From positions 124,001 through 188,000 of the forward strand of contig NZ_CAMXCI010000005.1 of NCBI RefSeq assembly GCF_947179115.1: a stretch of 64,000 bases of DNA. The letters run 5' to 3'. Within the stretch, counting starts at the first letter, position 1; each line of letters opens with the position of its first letter. The translations under genes were made by a program, and so were the position numbers. This document shows positions 35,828 through 44,434 of this stretch, piece after piece. The notes under the pieces are model-generated. The model was not told where the DNA came from. It did not search any database and worked only from the letters and a program-made list of their open reading frames with translations. Source of the stretch: Commensalibacter papalotli. GTDB taxonomy: Bacteria > Pseudomonadota > Alphaproteobacteria > Acetobacterales > Acetobacteraceae.

Positions 35828-37366
35828 TTAAACTTGCTTGAACTTAAGAACGAAATCTTTTAAGAATGCTGCGAGTTTCTCTTCCAATTCCTTGGAAATT
35901 TGAGCAGCATCACGGATTCCATTTAAAATCTCAGAGCCAGAAGAACGCATCACTTCGATAAATTGCTTTTCAAAATTACCAATTTTCTCAACTGGAATTT
36001 CATCAGTATATCCACGAGTACCAGCATATAAAACGACCACTTCCTCTTCCATTGTATAAGGAGAGTTTTGAGGTTGTTTTAATAATTCTGTTAAGCGTGC
36101 ACCACGAGCCAACAATTTTCTGGTAGAAGCATCAAGATCAGAAGCAAATTGAGAGAATGCTTCCATTTCACGATATTGTGCCAACTCAAGTTTAATACTA
36201 CCAGCAACTTGCTTCATAGCTTTACTTTGTGCAGCAGAACCCACACGAGACACTGAAGTACCAACGTTAACCGCAGGACGAATACCACGATAGAAAAGCT
36301 CAGTTTCCAAGAAAACCTGACCATCTGTAATCGAAATCACATTCGTAGGAATATATGCAGAAACGTCACCAGCTTGTGTTTCGATAACAGGTAAAGCTGT
36401 TAATGATCCACCACCATATTCATCAGACATTTTTGCAGCACGCTCTAATAAACGAGAATGCAAATAGAACACATCCCCAGGATAAGCTTCACGTCCAGGA
36501 GGACGACGCAGCAATAATGACATTTGACGATAAGCAACAGCTTGCTTTGACAAATCATCATAGCTGATTAATGCATGCATTCCGTTATCACGGAAATATT
36601 CACCCATAGAAGCCGCAGCATAAGGCGCAATATATTGCATAGGAGCAGCATCAGAAGCTGTTGCTGCAACAACGATACAATATTCCATCACGCCTTGCTC
36701 TTCAAGGGTACGGACAACCTGAGCCACTGTTGAGCGTTTTTGACCAATAGCAACGTAAATACAATAAAGTGTTTTCTTTGGATCGTTTAATGCATTGGTT
36801 TTCTTTTGCGCAATCATCGTATCGATTAATACGGTTGATTTTCCTGTTTGACGATCACCAATAATCAATTCACGTTGTCCACGTCCAATAGGAACCAACG
36901 CATCAATTGCTTTAATTCCTGTTAACATAGACTCGCAAACAGATTGGCGAGGCATAATTCCAGGGGCTTTTACTTCAGCCAAACGACGTTCAACGTCTTT
37001 TAATGGGCCTTTTCCATCAATTGGATTACCAAGGCCATCAACAACACGACCTAAAAGACCTTTACCAACAGGAACGTCAATTACTCGATTCGTACGAGAA
37101 ACTGTATCCCCTTCACGCACTTGGCTGTCATTTCCAAAAATAACAATCCCAACGTGATCACTGGAAAGATTCAATGCCATCCCTGTTAAATCGCCGTTTG
37201 CAAAGGAGACTAGCTCACCCGCCATGACGTTTTGCAGGCCATAAACCAATGCAATACCGTCACCAACAGACAAAACAATTCCTGTTTCCTCAACGTTAGA
37301 CTCTTTATCAAAGGACGCAATTTGTTTTTTAAGGATGTCCGAAATCTCTGCGGGACGGATTTCCAT
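35828..37366 (-). CDS. atpA: ATP synthase F1 alpha subunit
   Basis: Non-catalytic nucleotide-binding subunit of F1, 512 residues. It begins MEIRPAEISDILKKQIASF, the conserved sequence that binds the delta subunit. Walker A is GDRQTGKSTVLIDTM and the later motif is YDDLSKQAVAYRQMSLLLRRPPGREAYPGDVF in the nucleotide pocket. The ATG at 37366 overlaps the atpH stop as TGATG, with GGGAG eight bases upstream; a GTG one codon earlier (37369) is possible. Overlap implies translational coupling to atpH. Confidence 0.97.
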   Translation of the reverse strand: MEIRPAEISDILKKQIASFDKESNVEETGIVLSVGDGIALVYGLQNVMAGELVSFANGDLTGMALNLSSDHVGIVIFGNDSQVREGDTVSRTNRVIDVPVGKGLLGRVVDGLGNPIDGKGPLKDVERRLAEVKAPGIMPRQSVCESMLTGIKAIDALVPIGRGQRELIIGDRQTGKSTVLIDTMIAQKKTNALNDPKKTLYCIYVAIGQKRSTVAQVVRTLEEQGVMEYCIVVAATASDAAPMQYIAPYAAASMGEYFRDNGMHALISYDDLSKQAVAYRQMSLLLRRPPGREAYPGDVFYLHSRLLERAAKMSDEYGGGSLTALPVIETQAGDVSAYIPTNVISITDGQVFLETELFYRGIRPAVNVGTSVSRVGSAAQSKAMKQVAGSIKLELAQYREMEAFSQFASDLDASTRKLLARGARLTELLKQPQNSPYTMEEEVVVLYAGTRGYTDEIPVEKIGNFEKQFIEVMRSSGSEILNGIRDAAQISKELEEKLAAFLKDFVLKFKQV

Positions 37367-37953
37367 CACGCGGCTCCCTTCATAACATTATGTAGACGAT
37401 TAAGACGAGATTTAAGGCTAGCATCATAGAGCTGAGCCCCAATACGTATCACAAAGCCGCCTAGTAACTTTGTATCAATACGCTCTAGTAAATTAACTTT
37501 ATTATATCCTGCTTGGGTCAAGCGATCTTTTAACTGAGCACGTTGAATGTCTGTCAAAGGATGTGCTGTAATGACTTCGGCCGTGACCAATCCACGACGA
37601 AGATTAACCAAAGCAAAAAAAGCTAATAAAATAGCTTTTAAACTGGCAAGTCTGCGATTGTTCGCAATTACACCAACAAAATTTTGAAGTAACTGACTGA
37701 ATCCAACTTGTTTCAAAGTGCCAACAACGATCTCACGACTTTGCGCTGTATCAAAAGAAGGATTATTTAAAACATCTTTCAACAATTCGCTTTCATTGAT
37801 AATTTTCAATAGATTTTCAACTTCAACCATGACCTCATTTAAAGAACGCTCTTCTTCAGCCAATTCATAAAGGGCTGTAGCATAGCGACCTTTGAGATCA
37901 TTTGCAGTAAAAGTTGATGCTGCAGCAGCAGCCATTGTTGCATCGGTATTCAC
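37366..37953 (-). CDS. atpH: ATP synthase F1 delta subunit
   Basis: Peripheral-stalk subunit on top of F1, 195 residues. The conserved N-terminal helix GRYATALYELAEEE, the middle LLQNFVGVIANNRRLASL and the C-terminal DTKLLGGFVIRIGAQLYDASLKSRLNRL are the family signature. The start is uncertain: GTG at 37953 or ATG at 37935, neither with a strong ribosome-binding site. It is the first gene of the operon. Only the F1 genes are here, so F0 must be elsewhere, the normal alphaproteobacterial split. Confidence 0.93.
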   Translation of the reverse strand: MNTDATMAAAAASTFTANDLKGRYATALYELAEEERSLNEVMVEVENLLKIINESELLKDVLNNPSFDTAQSREIVVGTLKQVGFSQLLQNFVGVIANNRRLASLKAILLAFFALVNLRRGLVTAEVITAHPLTDIQRAQLKDRLTQAGYNKVNLLERIDTKLLGGFVIRIGAQLYDASLKSRLNRLHNVMKGAA

Positions 37954-38904
37954 TTGGTTTATTCTTTCATTTCTTTTCTAGAATAGTGTAACAAAGCCAA
38001 ACAGCTTTCTCTACCTTCCCAACAATTATGATATAAACTTTTATAAAGGACTTAGTCTATACCAAATCATGTTAAAAATTAAAATTAAAAAGCGCTTTGC
38101 TTATAATTTAATCCTTAACTGTTGCAAGTCTGTACAACTCGCTACTATATTCCAGTATAAAACCATAAAACCCGTACTTTTAATTAATATCTTAGATAAA
38201 AGATTTTTCAAAAAAAGGAAAGTCTCTGAAAGCCGAAAACAATAAAGATCAAGCAAAAATAATAAATTATTTTTTAATTTGATTTTTTAGTGACAGAACT
38301 TTTTTATATCAAAAAGCTGGAGATTAATTATCAATTCGCATTCAATTTTCATAAAACTCGCTAACATCAGAAATAATACTAATGTTTATCTCCAGATTTT
38401 TTTAGTCTTTTTCTATGAAACTTTTAAATATATACTTATAATACTTTCAAATGGCCATCATAAGATAATTTAAGCGTATAACGAACGTTATCATAGCAAA
38501 TATTTTTAATTGTTTCATTATGTAAACCGCCTTATACAACAGATTTAATAAATGACTTCACTACGAAAGTTAAAAAACGCTATTTGAATGGAGGTTTGGT
38601 TTGAAGTGAATAACACCATTTATAATTAAGTGCTTTATTTTAATGAGCATTCTGGCATAAAATTATTAAAATATCATATCGGTTTTATACTAAAAATATC
38701 AACATTATTATTTTGAGGTATTCGCATTTAAATTTGTCATTCCAGATTGTCAATTCTAGTAGATTAAGTTTTAAATGGCTATAAATTCGAATATTTACTA
38801 AAAAATATCGAAAAACATATATAAAGATCGCCTTACTGTAACGATAATATATCTTCATGCGCTGAAGATCTTAATCACATAGTTATTTCAATGTCTGTGG
38901 ATTT
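37954..38904. other. Long AT-rich region upstream of atpH, no gene seen
   Basis: A 951-bp gap between the atp operon and tRNA-Gly, with no open frame worth calling. It must hold the atp promoter. One structure stands out: CTGGAGAT at 38317-38324 pairs with ATCTCCAG at 38388-38395, the latter followed by ATTTTTTTAG, which resembles the 3' end of a terminated small RNA with a long loop. No known RNA family was recognised. Confidence 0.35.
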
Positions 38905-38978
38905 TGGAGCGGGCGAAGGGAATCGAACCCTCCTCAGAAGCTTGGAAGGCTACTGCATTACCACTATGCTACGCCCGC
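38905..38978 (-). tRNA. tRNA-Gly (anticodon TCC)
   Basis: Read on the minus strand, the seven-base acceptor arm GCGGGCG pairs with CGCCCGC, the D-loop is AGTGGTAA, and the anticodon loop CTTCCAA carries TCC for GGA codons. The T-arm has GGTTCGATTCC, and CCA is encoded at the 3' end. The four arms fold without mismatch that I can see. Confidence 0.95.
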
Positions 38979-39219
38979 TTGTATCTTGAAGAATAGTCTA
39001 TAATAAAGAGCTATCTAATTTATAACACCTTTTTAGCAAAATTTTTCATTAGATCAAGTCTTTTTTTTAAAATTTGCTAACTTTTTATAAAAAATTAGTT
39101 TTATAATTTTTTTTACTTGACTTTCTTCACGTTTCATTGCTTTTTCTCTTAACTGTGATTTGAACAAATTAACCTTGCAAAAGGAATAGTTCTAGTTTAA
39201 AATCACACAGTGATCATGC

Positions 39220-39296
39220 AGGGGTGTAGCTCAATTGGCTAGAGTGCCGGTCTCCAAAACCGGAGGTTGCGGGTTCGAGACCCTCCACCCCTGCCA
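39220..39296 (+). tRNA. tRNA-Trp (anticodon CCA)
   Basis: Acceptor arm AGGGGTG pairs with CACCCCT, the anticodon loop CTCCAAA holds CCA for UGG, the T-arm contains GGTTCGAGACC, and the 3' CCA is encoded. It precedes secE and nusG, as in most alphaproteobacteria. The gap 39297-39412 probably holds the secE promoter. Confidence 0.96.
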
Positions 39297-39412
39297 TTAG
39301 ACACGTAAGTATGCCATGAATGTAATCACATTCATCTTGTCCTTTAACCACGCATCTATATTATATTAAGTCAATATAATTAAAGTGCTATTTTGAGTAG
39401 GAAAGGTGTTTC

Positions 39413-39601
39413 GTGTCGGTCAATCCCACGAAATTTCTGCGTGATGTTCGTAATGAAGCCAAGAAAGTTACTTGGCCAACACGTCGCACGACATTAGTCA
39501 CAACAGCCGCCGTGCTTGCAATGGCCGCTGGTGCTTCCGCATTCTTTTTTATTGTAGACCAAGTCATAGGCTTTGGTATTCAAACTTTGTTTGGCTTATA
39601 G
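39413..39601 (+). CDS. secE: Preprotein translocase subunit SecE
   Basis: Essential small subunit of the SecYEG channel in the inner membrane, 62 residues with a single C-terminal membrane segment, the short alphaproteobacterial form. The motif FLRDVRNEAKKVTWPTRRTT is the conserved amphipathic helix. The start is GTG, with AGGAAAGG placed correctly upstream. nusG follows 16 bp after the stop. Confidence 0.95.
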   Translation: MSVNPTKFLRDVRNEAKKVTWPTRRTTLVTTAAVLAMAAGASAFFFIVDQVIGFGIQTLFGL

Positions 39602-39617
39602 GAGATTGAAACCAGTC

Positions 39618-40148
39618 ATGACAAAAAGATGGTACGTCATTCACGTTTACTCTGGATTTGAAAAAAAAGTTGTTCAACAAATCAAAGAACAAGCTGAACA
39701 AAAAGGACTAAACGGTCAAATCGAAGAAATTTTGGTTCCTTCAGAAGAAGTCATCGAAGTTAAACGTGGTCAAAAAGTTCAAACAGAACGCAAATTTTTT
39801 CCTGGCTATGTCCTGGTAAAAATGGAAATGACAGATGATGCTTGGCATTTAATTAAAGACACTCCAAAAGTCACTGGATTTTTGGGGAACAGAATGCGCC
39901 CTTCTCCTATTTCCAATGCCGAAGCTGAACAGATCATAAAACAAGCTCAGGAAGGCACAAATAGCCCTCGTCCTTCTGTTAATTTTGAAGTAGGTGAGCA
40001 AATCAGAGTTTCTGACGGTCCTTTCACCTCATTTAACGGTGTTGTTGAAGAAGTTGATACAGAAAAAGGCCGCTTAAAAGTCAGCGTCTCTATTTTCGGT
40101 CGATCAACCCCAGTTGAACTTGAATATAATCAAGTCGAAAAACTGTAA
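39618..40148 (+). CDS. nusG: Transcription termination/antitermination factor NusG
   Basis: RNA polymerase elongation factor of 176 residues. The NGN domain starts KRWYVIHVYSGFEKKV, with FFPGYVLVKMEM and VTGFLGN, and the C-terminal KOW domain has RVSDGPFTSFNGVVEEVD. The frame is open from 39573, but the ATG at 39618 gives the standard start MTKRWYV and has AGGAG upstream. A strong terminator follows, and rplK, the usual neighbour, is absent. Confidence 0.96.
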   Translation: MTKRWYVIHVYSGFEKKVVQQIKEQAEQKGLNGQIEEILVPSEEVIEVKRGQKVQTERKFFPGYVLVKMEMTDDAWHLIKDTPKVTGFLGNRMRPSPISNAEAEQIIKQAQEGTNSPRPSVNFEVGEQIRVSDGPFTSFNGVVEEVDTEKGRLKVSVSIFGRSTPVELEYNQVEKL

Positions 40149-40162
40149 GTAAATAGTTTTAC

Positions 40163-40209
40163 AAAAAGCCCTATGATACAAGTAAAAACTTGTATCATAG
40201 GGCTTTTTT
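40163..40209 (+). terminator. Strong terminator after nusG
   Basis: A perfect 20-bp stem (40163-40182 with 40189-40208) closes a 6-base loop, and the stem ends in a run of six T. It ends the tRNA-Trp/secE/nusG transcript. The next 366 bp, to 40575, are AT-rich with no gene recognised. Confidence 0.95.
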
Positions 40210-40575
40210 GTATTTATCATCCCAATACCTTATTAAATATTCATTAATCTCCTTTTGTAATCTCTATATCTTATAAATTTATCTTGCTGTCATTGAAAAG
40301 AATATATCTCACAAATTTATAATATCATTCATATCGTTTATGATGACTGACGATATTTTGTATGTTGTTAATATTAAGTCACCTATTGAAATTTGTGTAT
40401 AATTATGTGATTATGTTAATAGAATAATGTTTTTATATATAATGCTCACCACGACCTTCATGATAGGGTCATTAAACAAAATAAAGTATCCTGTTCATAA
40501 ACTATTTAATGAAACGAGTTTACGTATATTCTGCGTATCGTATGAGTTTTTAGATAACTCTCATTTACTATTTAA

Positions 40576-40857
40576 TCAAGCATTGGCTGTTCCATAGACT
40601 TTTTTATCTTCGCGTTTTCCTACCGCAATGACTAGAATTACAATTTCTTCATCAATGACTTGATAAACTAATCTGAAACCAGAAGATCGTAATTTAATTT
40701 TATAACAGCTAGCAAGATCTCCATGTAAACGGGCAGATTCAATATGAGGATTATTTTGTAGTTGTTTTAATTTCTTTTTGAATTGCGTTTGAATAGATTT
40801 ATCGAGTTTATACCATTCTTTTAAAGCTCTTTCATCAAAGTCAATATTAAAGGTCAT
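40576..40857 (-). CDS. relE: RelE-family mRNA interferase toxin
   Basis: Type II toxin of 93 residues that cuts mRNA in the ribosomal A site. The sequence tracks E. coli RelE closely: DFDERALKEWYKLD, the basic CYKIKLRSSGFRLVYQ with the catalytic Lys and Arg residues, and VIAVGKREDKKVYG carrying the final Arg and Tyr. It overlaps the end of the relB antitoxin gene by 11 bp, the usual coupled arrangement with antitoxin first. It starts the accessory region that follows nusG. Confidence 0.9.
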   Translation of the reverse strand: MTFNIDFDERALKEWYKLDKSIQTQFKKKLKQLQNNPHIESARLHGDLASCYKIKLRSSGFRLVYQVIDEEIVILVIAVGKREDKKVYGTANA

Positions 40858-41101
40858 CTAAATTAACTCTGACACGTTTTGCAGGACTATTTAAACGTTC
40901 ACGCACAACCGCTAAAATATCATCATCTTTATCATTATCACTGACCATCACTGAAACCTCTGAAAAAGGTAATTTTTTATTTTCAGCAACATAACGTAAG
41001 AATAGTCTCAGTGCATCTGAGGGGGATAGTTTCAGATTATCAAAAACTTTATAAGCATCTTTTTTTAAATTTTCATCCACTCTAATTTGAATAGTGCTCA
41101 T
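40847..41101 (-). CDS. relB: RelB-family antitoxin
   Basis: Antitoxin of 84 residues that neutralises RelE and represses the operon. The N-terminal ribbon-helix-helix is STIQIRVDENLKKDAYKVF with LKLSPSDALRLFLRYVAENKKLPF, and the C-terminal VRERLNSPAKRVRVNLDDL wraps the toxin. It resembles E. coli RelB along its length. AAGGTAAG precedes the ATG. The relBE promoter should lie in 41102-41200. Confidence 0.9.
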   Translation of the reverse strand: MSTIQIRVDENLKKDAYKVFDNLKLSPSDALRLFLRYVAENKKLPFSEVSVMVSDNDKDDDILAVVRERLNSPAKRVRVNLDDL

Positions 41102-41176
41102 TATTTCTTACCTTCAGATTAAAATATAATAGATAAGTTATAATGTAATTACAAATGTAGTGCAATATTTTGTTTT

Positions 41177-41215
41177 ATGAGTTTAAGTAAAGTATTTTGT
41201 ATTTAAATGATTACA
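41177..41215 (+). repeat. Direct repeat, copy 1 of 3 (module boundary)
   Basis: A 39-bp sequence beginning ATGAGTTTAAG and ending TGATTACA, matching 34 of 39 positions of 49840-49878. A third, weaker copy is at 43162-43198. All three are in the same orientation and lie at edges of accessory genes. Confidence 0.6.
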
Positions 41216-41235
41216 AAACAAGAAACGATATGGTC

Positions 41236-41425
41236 TTGTCGCAAATTTAGATGATCGCGATTAATCTGTTATAGATATAGATGGAATATTTATATTTAGG
41301 AACGATTTATATTTATTGGGTTGATGATTATTCGAGCGATGAATTGGTATTATCGTTATTGTTTAAGCTATCAAGATATAAAAGAATTATTTTTAGATTG
41401 GTTCATCAATGATTTGATCAACCAA
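41236..41425 (+). pseudogene. Remnant of an IS6-like transposase N-terminus
   Basis: From about 41323 the frame reads RAMNWYYRYCLSYQDIKELF, which matches the start of IS6-family transposases (pattern A-x-RWYxRYxLSYRDxxE). The frame stops after some 40 codons, so only a fragment remains. The upstream part, 41236-41330, is similar to 43045-43137 on the other side of the RTX-like gene, in the same orientation. No intact transposase or inverted ends are present. Confidence 0.5.
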
Positions 41426-41473
41426 TCGTAATTCTGTATAAGAATGTAAAGCAGATTTATATATTAAGCCGTT

Positions 41474-43003
41474 TTAGTGACTAAAATCAGCGACGACAAA
41501 TTGATTTGTATTTAAAGAAGATACGGAAACACCTTCAATAACGATGGCAGCATTATTGGTGAGTTTTAAAACAGCATTTCCATTTGCATCATTTTGAGAT
41601 TGTTGTAAAATTTGTGTTAACCCGTTACTACCTAAACCATAATTGTATAAAGCAATTTTATCATTATTTGTGAAGTCTGTAATAATGGTAGTCCCATCTT
41701 GCACGCTTTCTTTAGTAAACATAAATAAGTTATTACCTACACCACCAGTAAAAGTAGCATTTCCTACCCCAGCAGCTAATGTATCATCTCCTTGTCCAGC
41801 TTTTGCTAAAAGATTATTTGCACCTGCAACTGTATTTGCCCAAATCTGTAAATTAGCACTTGAAGATGCAGCATCTAGAGTTTCATTCCCTTCATTAGCA
41901 ACAAATATACTTCCACTAGTACTATCAATATTCTCTGCATTTAGAGTATATTGTGAACTACCTGCACCAAATGCTGCAAGCGTTCCTTTGATGTTAATAA
42001 CCGTGTTTCCACTTCCATTTAGAAAAGTGAGATTATGATTTATATTATATGTATTATCTAAACCATGAATAACTTTTAAATCAGTCCCATTCGTGGCTGA
42101 AATAGTTGAATTATTCCCACCAGTATATTCATTCATATCCCCTGTATCAAATTGAACTATATCTGATGCCGCCCCATAAACTGAACTATTTTTACCAACA
42201 GAAATGTTATTATTGTTGCCAATATCAAGAATAGTTGTATTTCCGCCCATTGTTAATTTTGACTGGGATCCAGTTAATGTAACAGTTTGATATCCTCCCC
42301 TAGAACTTGTAATAGTATCATGTCCTTGAGAATAAACAATATTATTTCCAGAACCTAAATCAATCGTACTGCGAGCATAACCCGTGGTAATCTTATTATT
42401 ACCATCAGTCGTTTGAATCATTGTATCTCTATCATCATCATATATTTCGCCAGTGTCTGGATCAACAAAATCGTCTGTATAAATCGTCCAATTCCCCATG
42501 TGACTTGTATTACCATCCAGACCTCTACCATAAAAATAAAGAGGATTATTGCTAATAAGTTCCCCGCTCTCACCGTCAGCTATATAATTAAAATCAACCC
42601 CTCCTATAATCCTAACATAATTTGGATTATTGCCAGCACCTTGTATGTTAGTAATACCATTACTCCAAGCTTGAGCTAAAGTAACTTCTGCATATTCTGT
42701 ATCTTGGGGGAATTTTCCAGTAGGTAAATAAAAAATATTTTGAGAATCAGAAAAGGAATACATAGTAACGATAGGAGTGTAATCCAACTCATTCGCATCT
42801 ATGTGTGTATTTGGTTCTAAAACTACATCTTTTACATTTCCGCTTGTTATATAGTCTCGCAAATCCCCAAAGAATTTAACTGAAGCTTCCTTAGTAATAG
42901 GATTATCAAAAAAATCACTACCTACTTCAAAAGGTTGATCAGGATCTACGGACTCACTATCAGGGTCAAAAACATAATTTTCATTTGCATCATTATTATC
43001 CAT
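41474..43003 (-). CDS. RTX-like secreted beta-roll protein
   Basis: Acidic protein of 509 residues, rich in Asn, Gly, Thr and Ser. There is no signal peptide. The first 170 residues are unrecognised. From about residue 190 on it consists of short beta repeats (GNNKITTG, GSGNNIVY, GNNNNISVG). Near the C-terminus GQGDDTLAAGVGNATFTGGVGNNLFMF resembles degenerate haemolysin-type calcium-binding repeats, and TTIITDFTNNDKIAL is the motif common before type I secretion signals. Export by a type I system is inferred. The start at 43003 has an excellent GGAGG six bases upstream. It lies between transposase remnants. Confidence 0.7.
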   Translation of the reverse strand: MDNNDANENYVFDPDSESVDPDQPFEVGSDFFDNPITKEASVKFFGDLRDYITSGNVKDVVLEPNTHIDANELDYTPIVTMYSFSDSQNIFYLPTGKFPQDTEYAEVTLAQAWSNGITNIQGAGNNPNYVRIIGGVDFNYIADGESGELISNNPLYFYGRGLDGNTSHMGNWTIYTDDFVDPDTGEIYDDDRDTMIQTTDGNNKITTGYARSTIDLGSGNNIVYSQGHDTITSSRGGYQTVTLTGSQSKLTMGGNTTILDIGNNNNISVGKNSSVYGAASDIVQFDTGDMNEYTGGNNSTISATNGTDLKVIHGLDNTYNINHNLTFLNGSGNTVINIKGTLAAFGAGSSQYTLNAENIDSTSGSIFVANEGNETLDAASSSANLQIWANTVAGANNLLAKAGQGDDTLAAGVGNATFTGGVGNNLFMFTKESVQDGTTIITDFTNNDKIALYNYGLGSNGLTQILQQSQNDANGNAVLKLTNNAAIVIEGVSVSSLNTNQFVVADFSH

Positions 43004-43044
43004 TTTATGCCTCCATTTAATACAAATTTTCAATATTTGCGCTT

Positions 43045-43137
43045 TTGTCGCGAATTTATATAATATCCCTTAATCTATTGTAGATATAAATGAAATATTT
43101 TTTTAGGAGCTATTTATGTCTATTGGATTAATTACTA
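43045..43137 (+). repeat. IS-remnant-like repeat upstream of the RTX-like gene
   Basis: This stretch is similar to 41236-41330: shared blocks are TTGTCGC, AATTTA, TTAATCT, TAGATATA, AATATTT and TTTAGGA in the same order. At 41323 the related sequence runs into a transposase fragment, so this looks like a second, more decayed copy of the same element end. It also covers the likely promoter of the RTX-like gene. Confidence 0.5.
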
Positions 43138-43161
43138 TCATCTAAATTTGAGACATGACCG

Positions 43162-43198
43162 TTTGTATAAAGTGTCTAGTATTTACTAGATTACACCC
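43162..43198 (+). repeat. Direct repeat, copy 3 of 3 (weaker)
   Basis: Matches about 28 of 37 positions of the copy around 49843, with the strongest block being TATTTACT followed by GATTACAC. It overlaps the stop codon of the lipoprotein at 43191-43922. Confidence 0.4.
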
Positions 43199-43922
43199 AT
43201 TTCTTGCCCATCATATTCGGATAATTATAAAATACCGCCGTTGTTAAATGAGAAACGTTAATACCAGTTGTTGTATTATCGGTTGTTAAAGTTGCATAGC
43301 CAGTAAAGATCGTTTGATAATTACTAGGATTGGCTGGAGCTATACAATAGTCTCTACTTTCATTACTACTATTACACTCAAAAAGGGAATTACCTTTTCC
43401 TTCTGGCCTAACCAATTTTACTTTATAATAATAAGTTTTATAATTAATGGTTACCCCTTGTTTTTCCGATAAGGTTGTTCGTCCCATATCATCCGTAAAT
43501 ACAGGCGCATCCCATGTATGCGTTTCACTTTCTTCAGATCCTTCTATCGGTGATGAATCAACCAAGGCAATTACAGTTGGATGGCCATTACCACCAGAAT
43601 GGTATCCCGTATTAATTACATTCAATCCTAAATTTTGCAATCTTTTCTCAGTTTCGTGCTTAGCAAGTGCAATGTACATTACTACATCCATTATGTACAT
43701 TTGATCATTTTTATTTATATTATTACTATTTGCTTTTACTAAATTTTGAGAAAAATTACTTGGTATAACTACCCGAATAATATCATTCTTTGATAAAGGT
43801 TGTGCATCCCCTACCTGATTATCAACAGGGATATAATATTCACTGTTGTAAATAGAAGGACACCCACTAACCATAAAACATAAGCTTAAACCCAATAACG
43901 ATTGTCCAATCTTATTAATCAT
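43191..43922 (-). CDS. Lipoprotein, paralogue of the exoprotein-linked family
   Basis: Predicted outer-membrane lipoprotein of 243 residues. The signal peptide ends in the lipobox VSGC, with Pro at +2, so no inner-membrane retention signal. The body shares blocks with six other proteins in this window: YIPVDNQ, AQPLSKNDIIRV, HPTVIALVDSS, YYYKVKLVRPEGK, and FYNYPNMMGKKWV at the C-terminus. Function is unknown. GGGGAT lies before the ATG. It lies 15 bp downstream of a frameshifted exoprotein tail, so this is a second tail-plus-lipoprotein cassette of the 45-kb locus. No poly-G run is present. Confidence 0.75.
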   Translation of the reverse strand: MINKIGQSLLGLSLCFMVSGCPSIYNSEYYIPVDNQVGDAQPLSKNDIIRVVIPSNFSQNLVKANSNNINKNDQMYIMDVVMYIALAKHETEKRLQNLGLNVINTGYHSGGNGHPTVIALVDSSPIEGSEESETHTWDAPVFTDDMGRTTLSEKQGVTINYKTYYYKVKLVRPEGKGNSLFECNSSNESRDYCIAPANPSNYQTIFTGYATLTTDNTTTGINVSHLTTAVFYNYPNMMGKKWV

Positions 43923-43937
43923 TTTCTATCCCCATAC

Positions 43938-44388
43938 CTACTTCGATACATTCCGAAATGCATTATTCAACGCATTCGCATAATCATTATCAGAACTATA
44001 ATTACTTTTATTGGCAATCACCTCTTTAACTTTATTTGCCTGAGCCTGCGTTATCGTATGTTCTGACTTATCGCTTGGATTTAATGCTTGATATAAAGCA
44101 GTCATAAATGCCCCATCACTACTATAATTATCTTGATTTGTTACAACCGTTATTGCTGCATGGGAATTATTAAGTAAATTCTGTTTTCTAATAGGATCTT
44201 GCGCAGCTTCAGCAGCAACGACATCAGGGTCTTTGACTTCAGGACGAGACTGTGCCATTGCGCTGGTCGTAGAGTTCACCGCATCAACCGTCGTATTTCC
44301 TACCACTAGACGTCATCGCTCCAACACCAGCACCCGCTCCGCCGGTTAATAAGCCTTGCACGACACTATTCACAATCTTATTCCCGTC
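43938..44388 (-). pseudogene. Frameshifted C-terminal remnant of a CdiA/FhaB-like exoprotein
   Basis: Read on the minus strand, the first part gives SDGNKIVNSVVQGLLTGG, matching the tail of the exoprotein at 45207-49763 (DGNKIVNSLVQGLLTGG). It stops at a TGA after a frameshift near 44306. The next frame, 43938-44306, continues the same homology with TTVDAVNSTTSAMAQSRPEV (exoprotein: DTVNGAASAMGQSRPKV), then diverges into a 70-residue end repeating the motif NYSSD. No N-terminal part exists, so this is a leftover tail, not an independent gene. Confidence 0.65.
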
Positions 44389-44398
44389 AGAAACAAAA

Positions 44399-44423
44399 AA
44401 GGATAGATAAAATATCTATCCTT
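44399..44423 (-). terminator. Terminator after the 44435-45205 lipoprotein
   Basis: A perfect 11-bp stem (44399-44409 with 44413-44423) with a 3-base loop; the minus strand then reads TTTTTTGTTT. It lies 12 bp past the lipoprotein stop and directly before the exoprotein tail remnant. Confidence 0.85.
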
Positions 44424-44434
44424 GTCATAGTTTT

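Noticed and set aside
40500..40575. Small inverted repeat downstream of relE
   Set aside because: Stem too short and imperfect to call a terminator.
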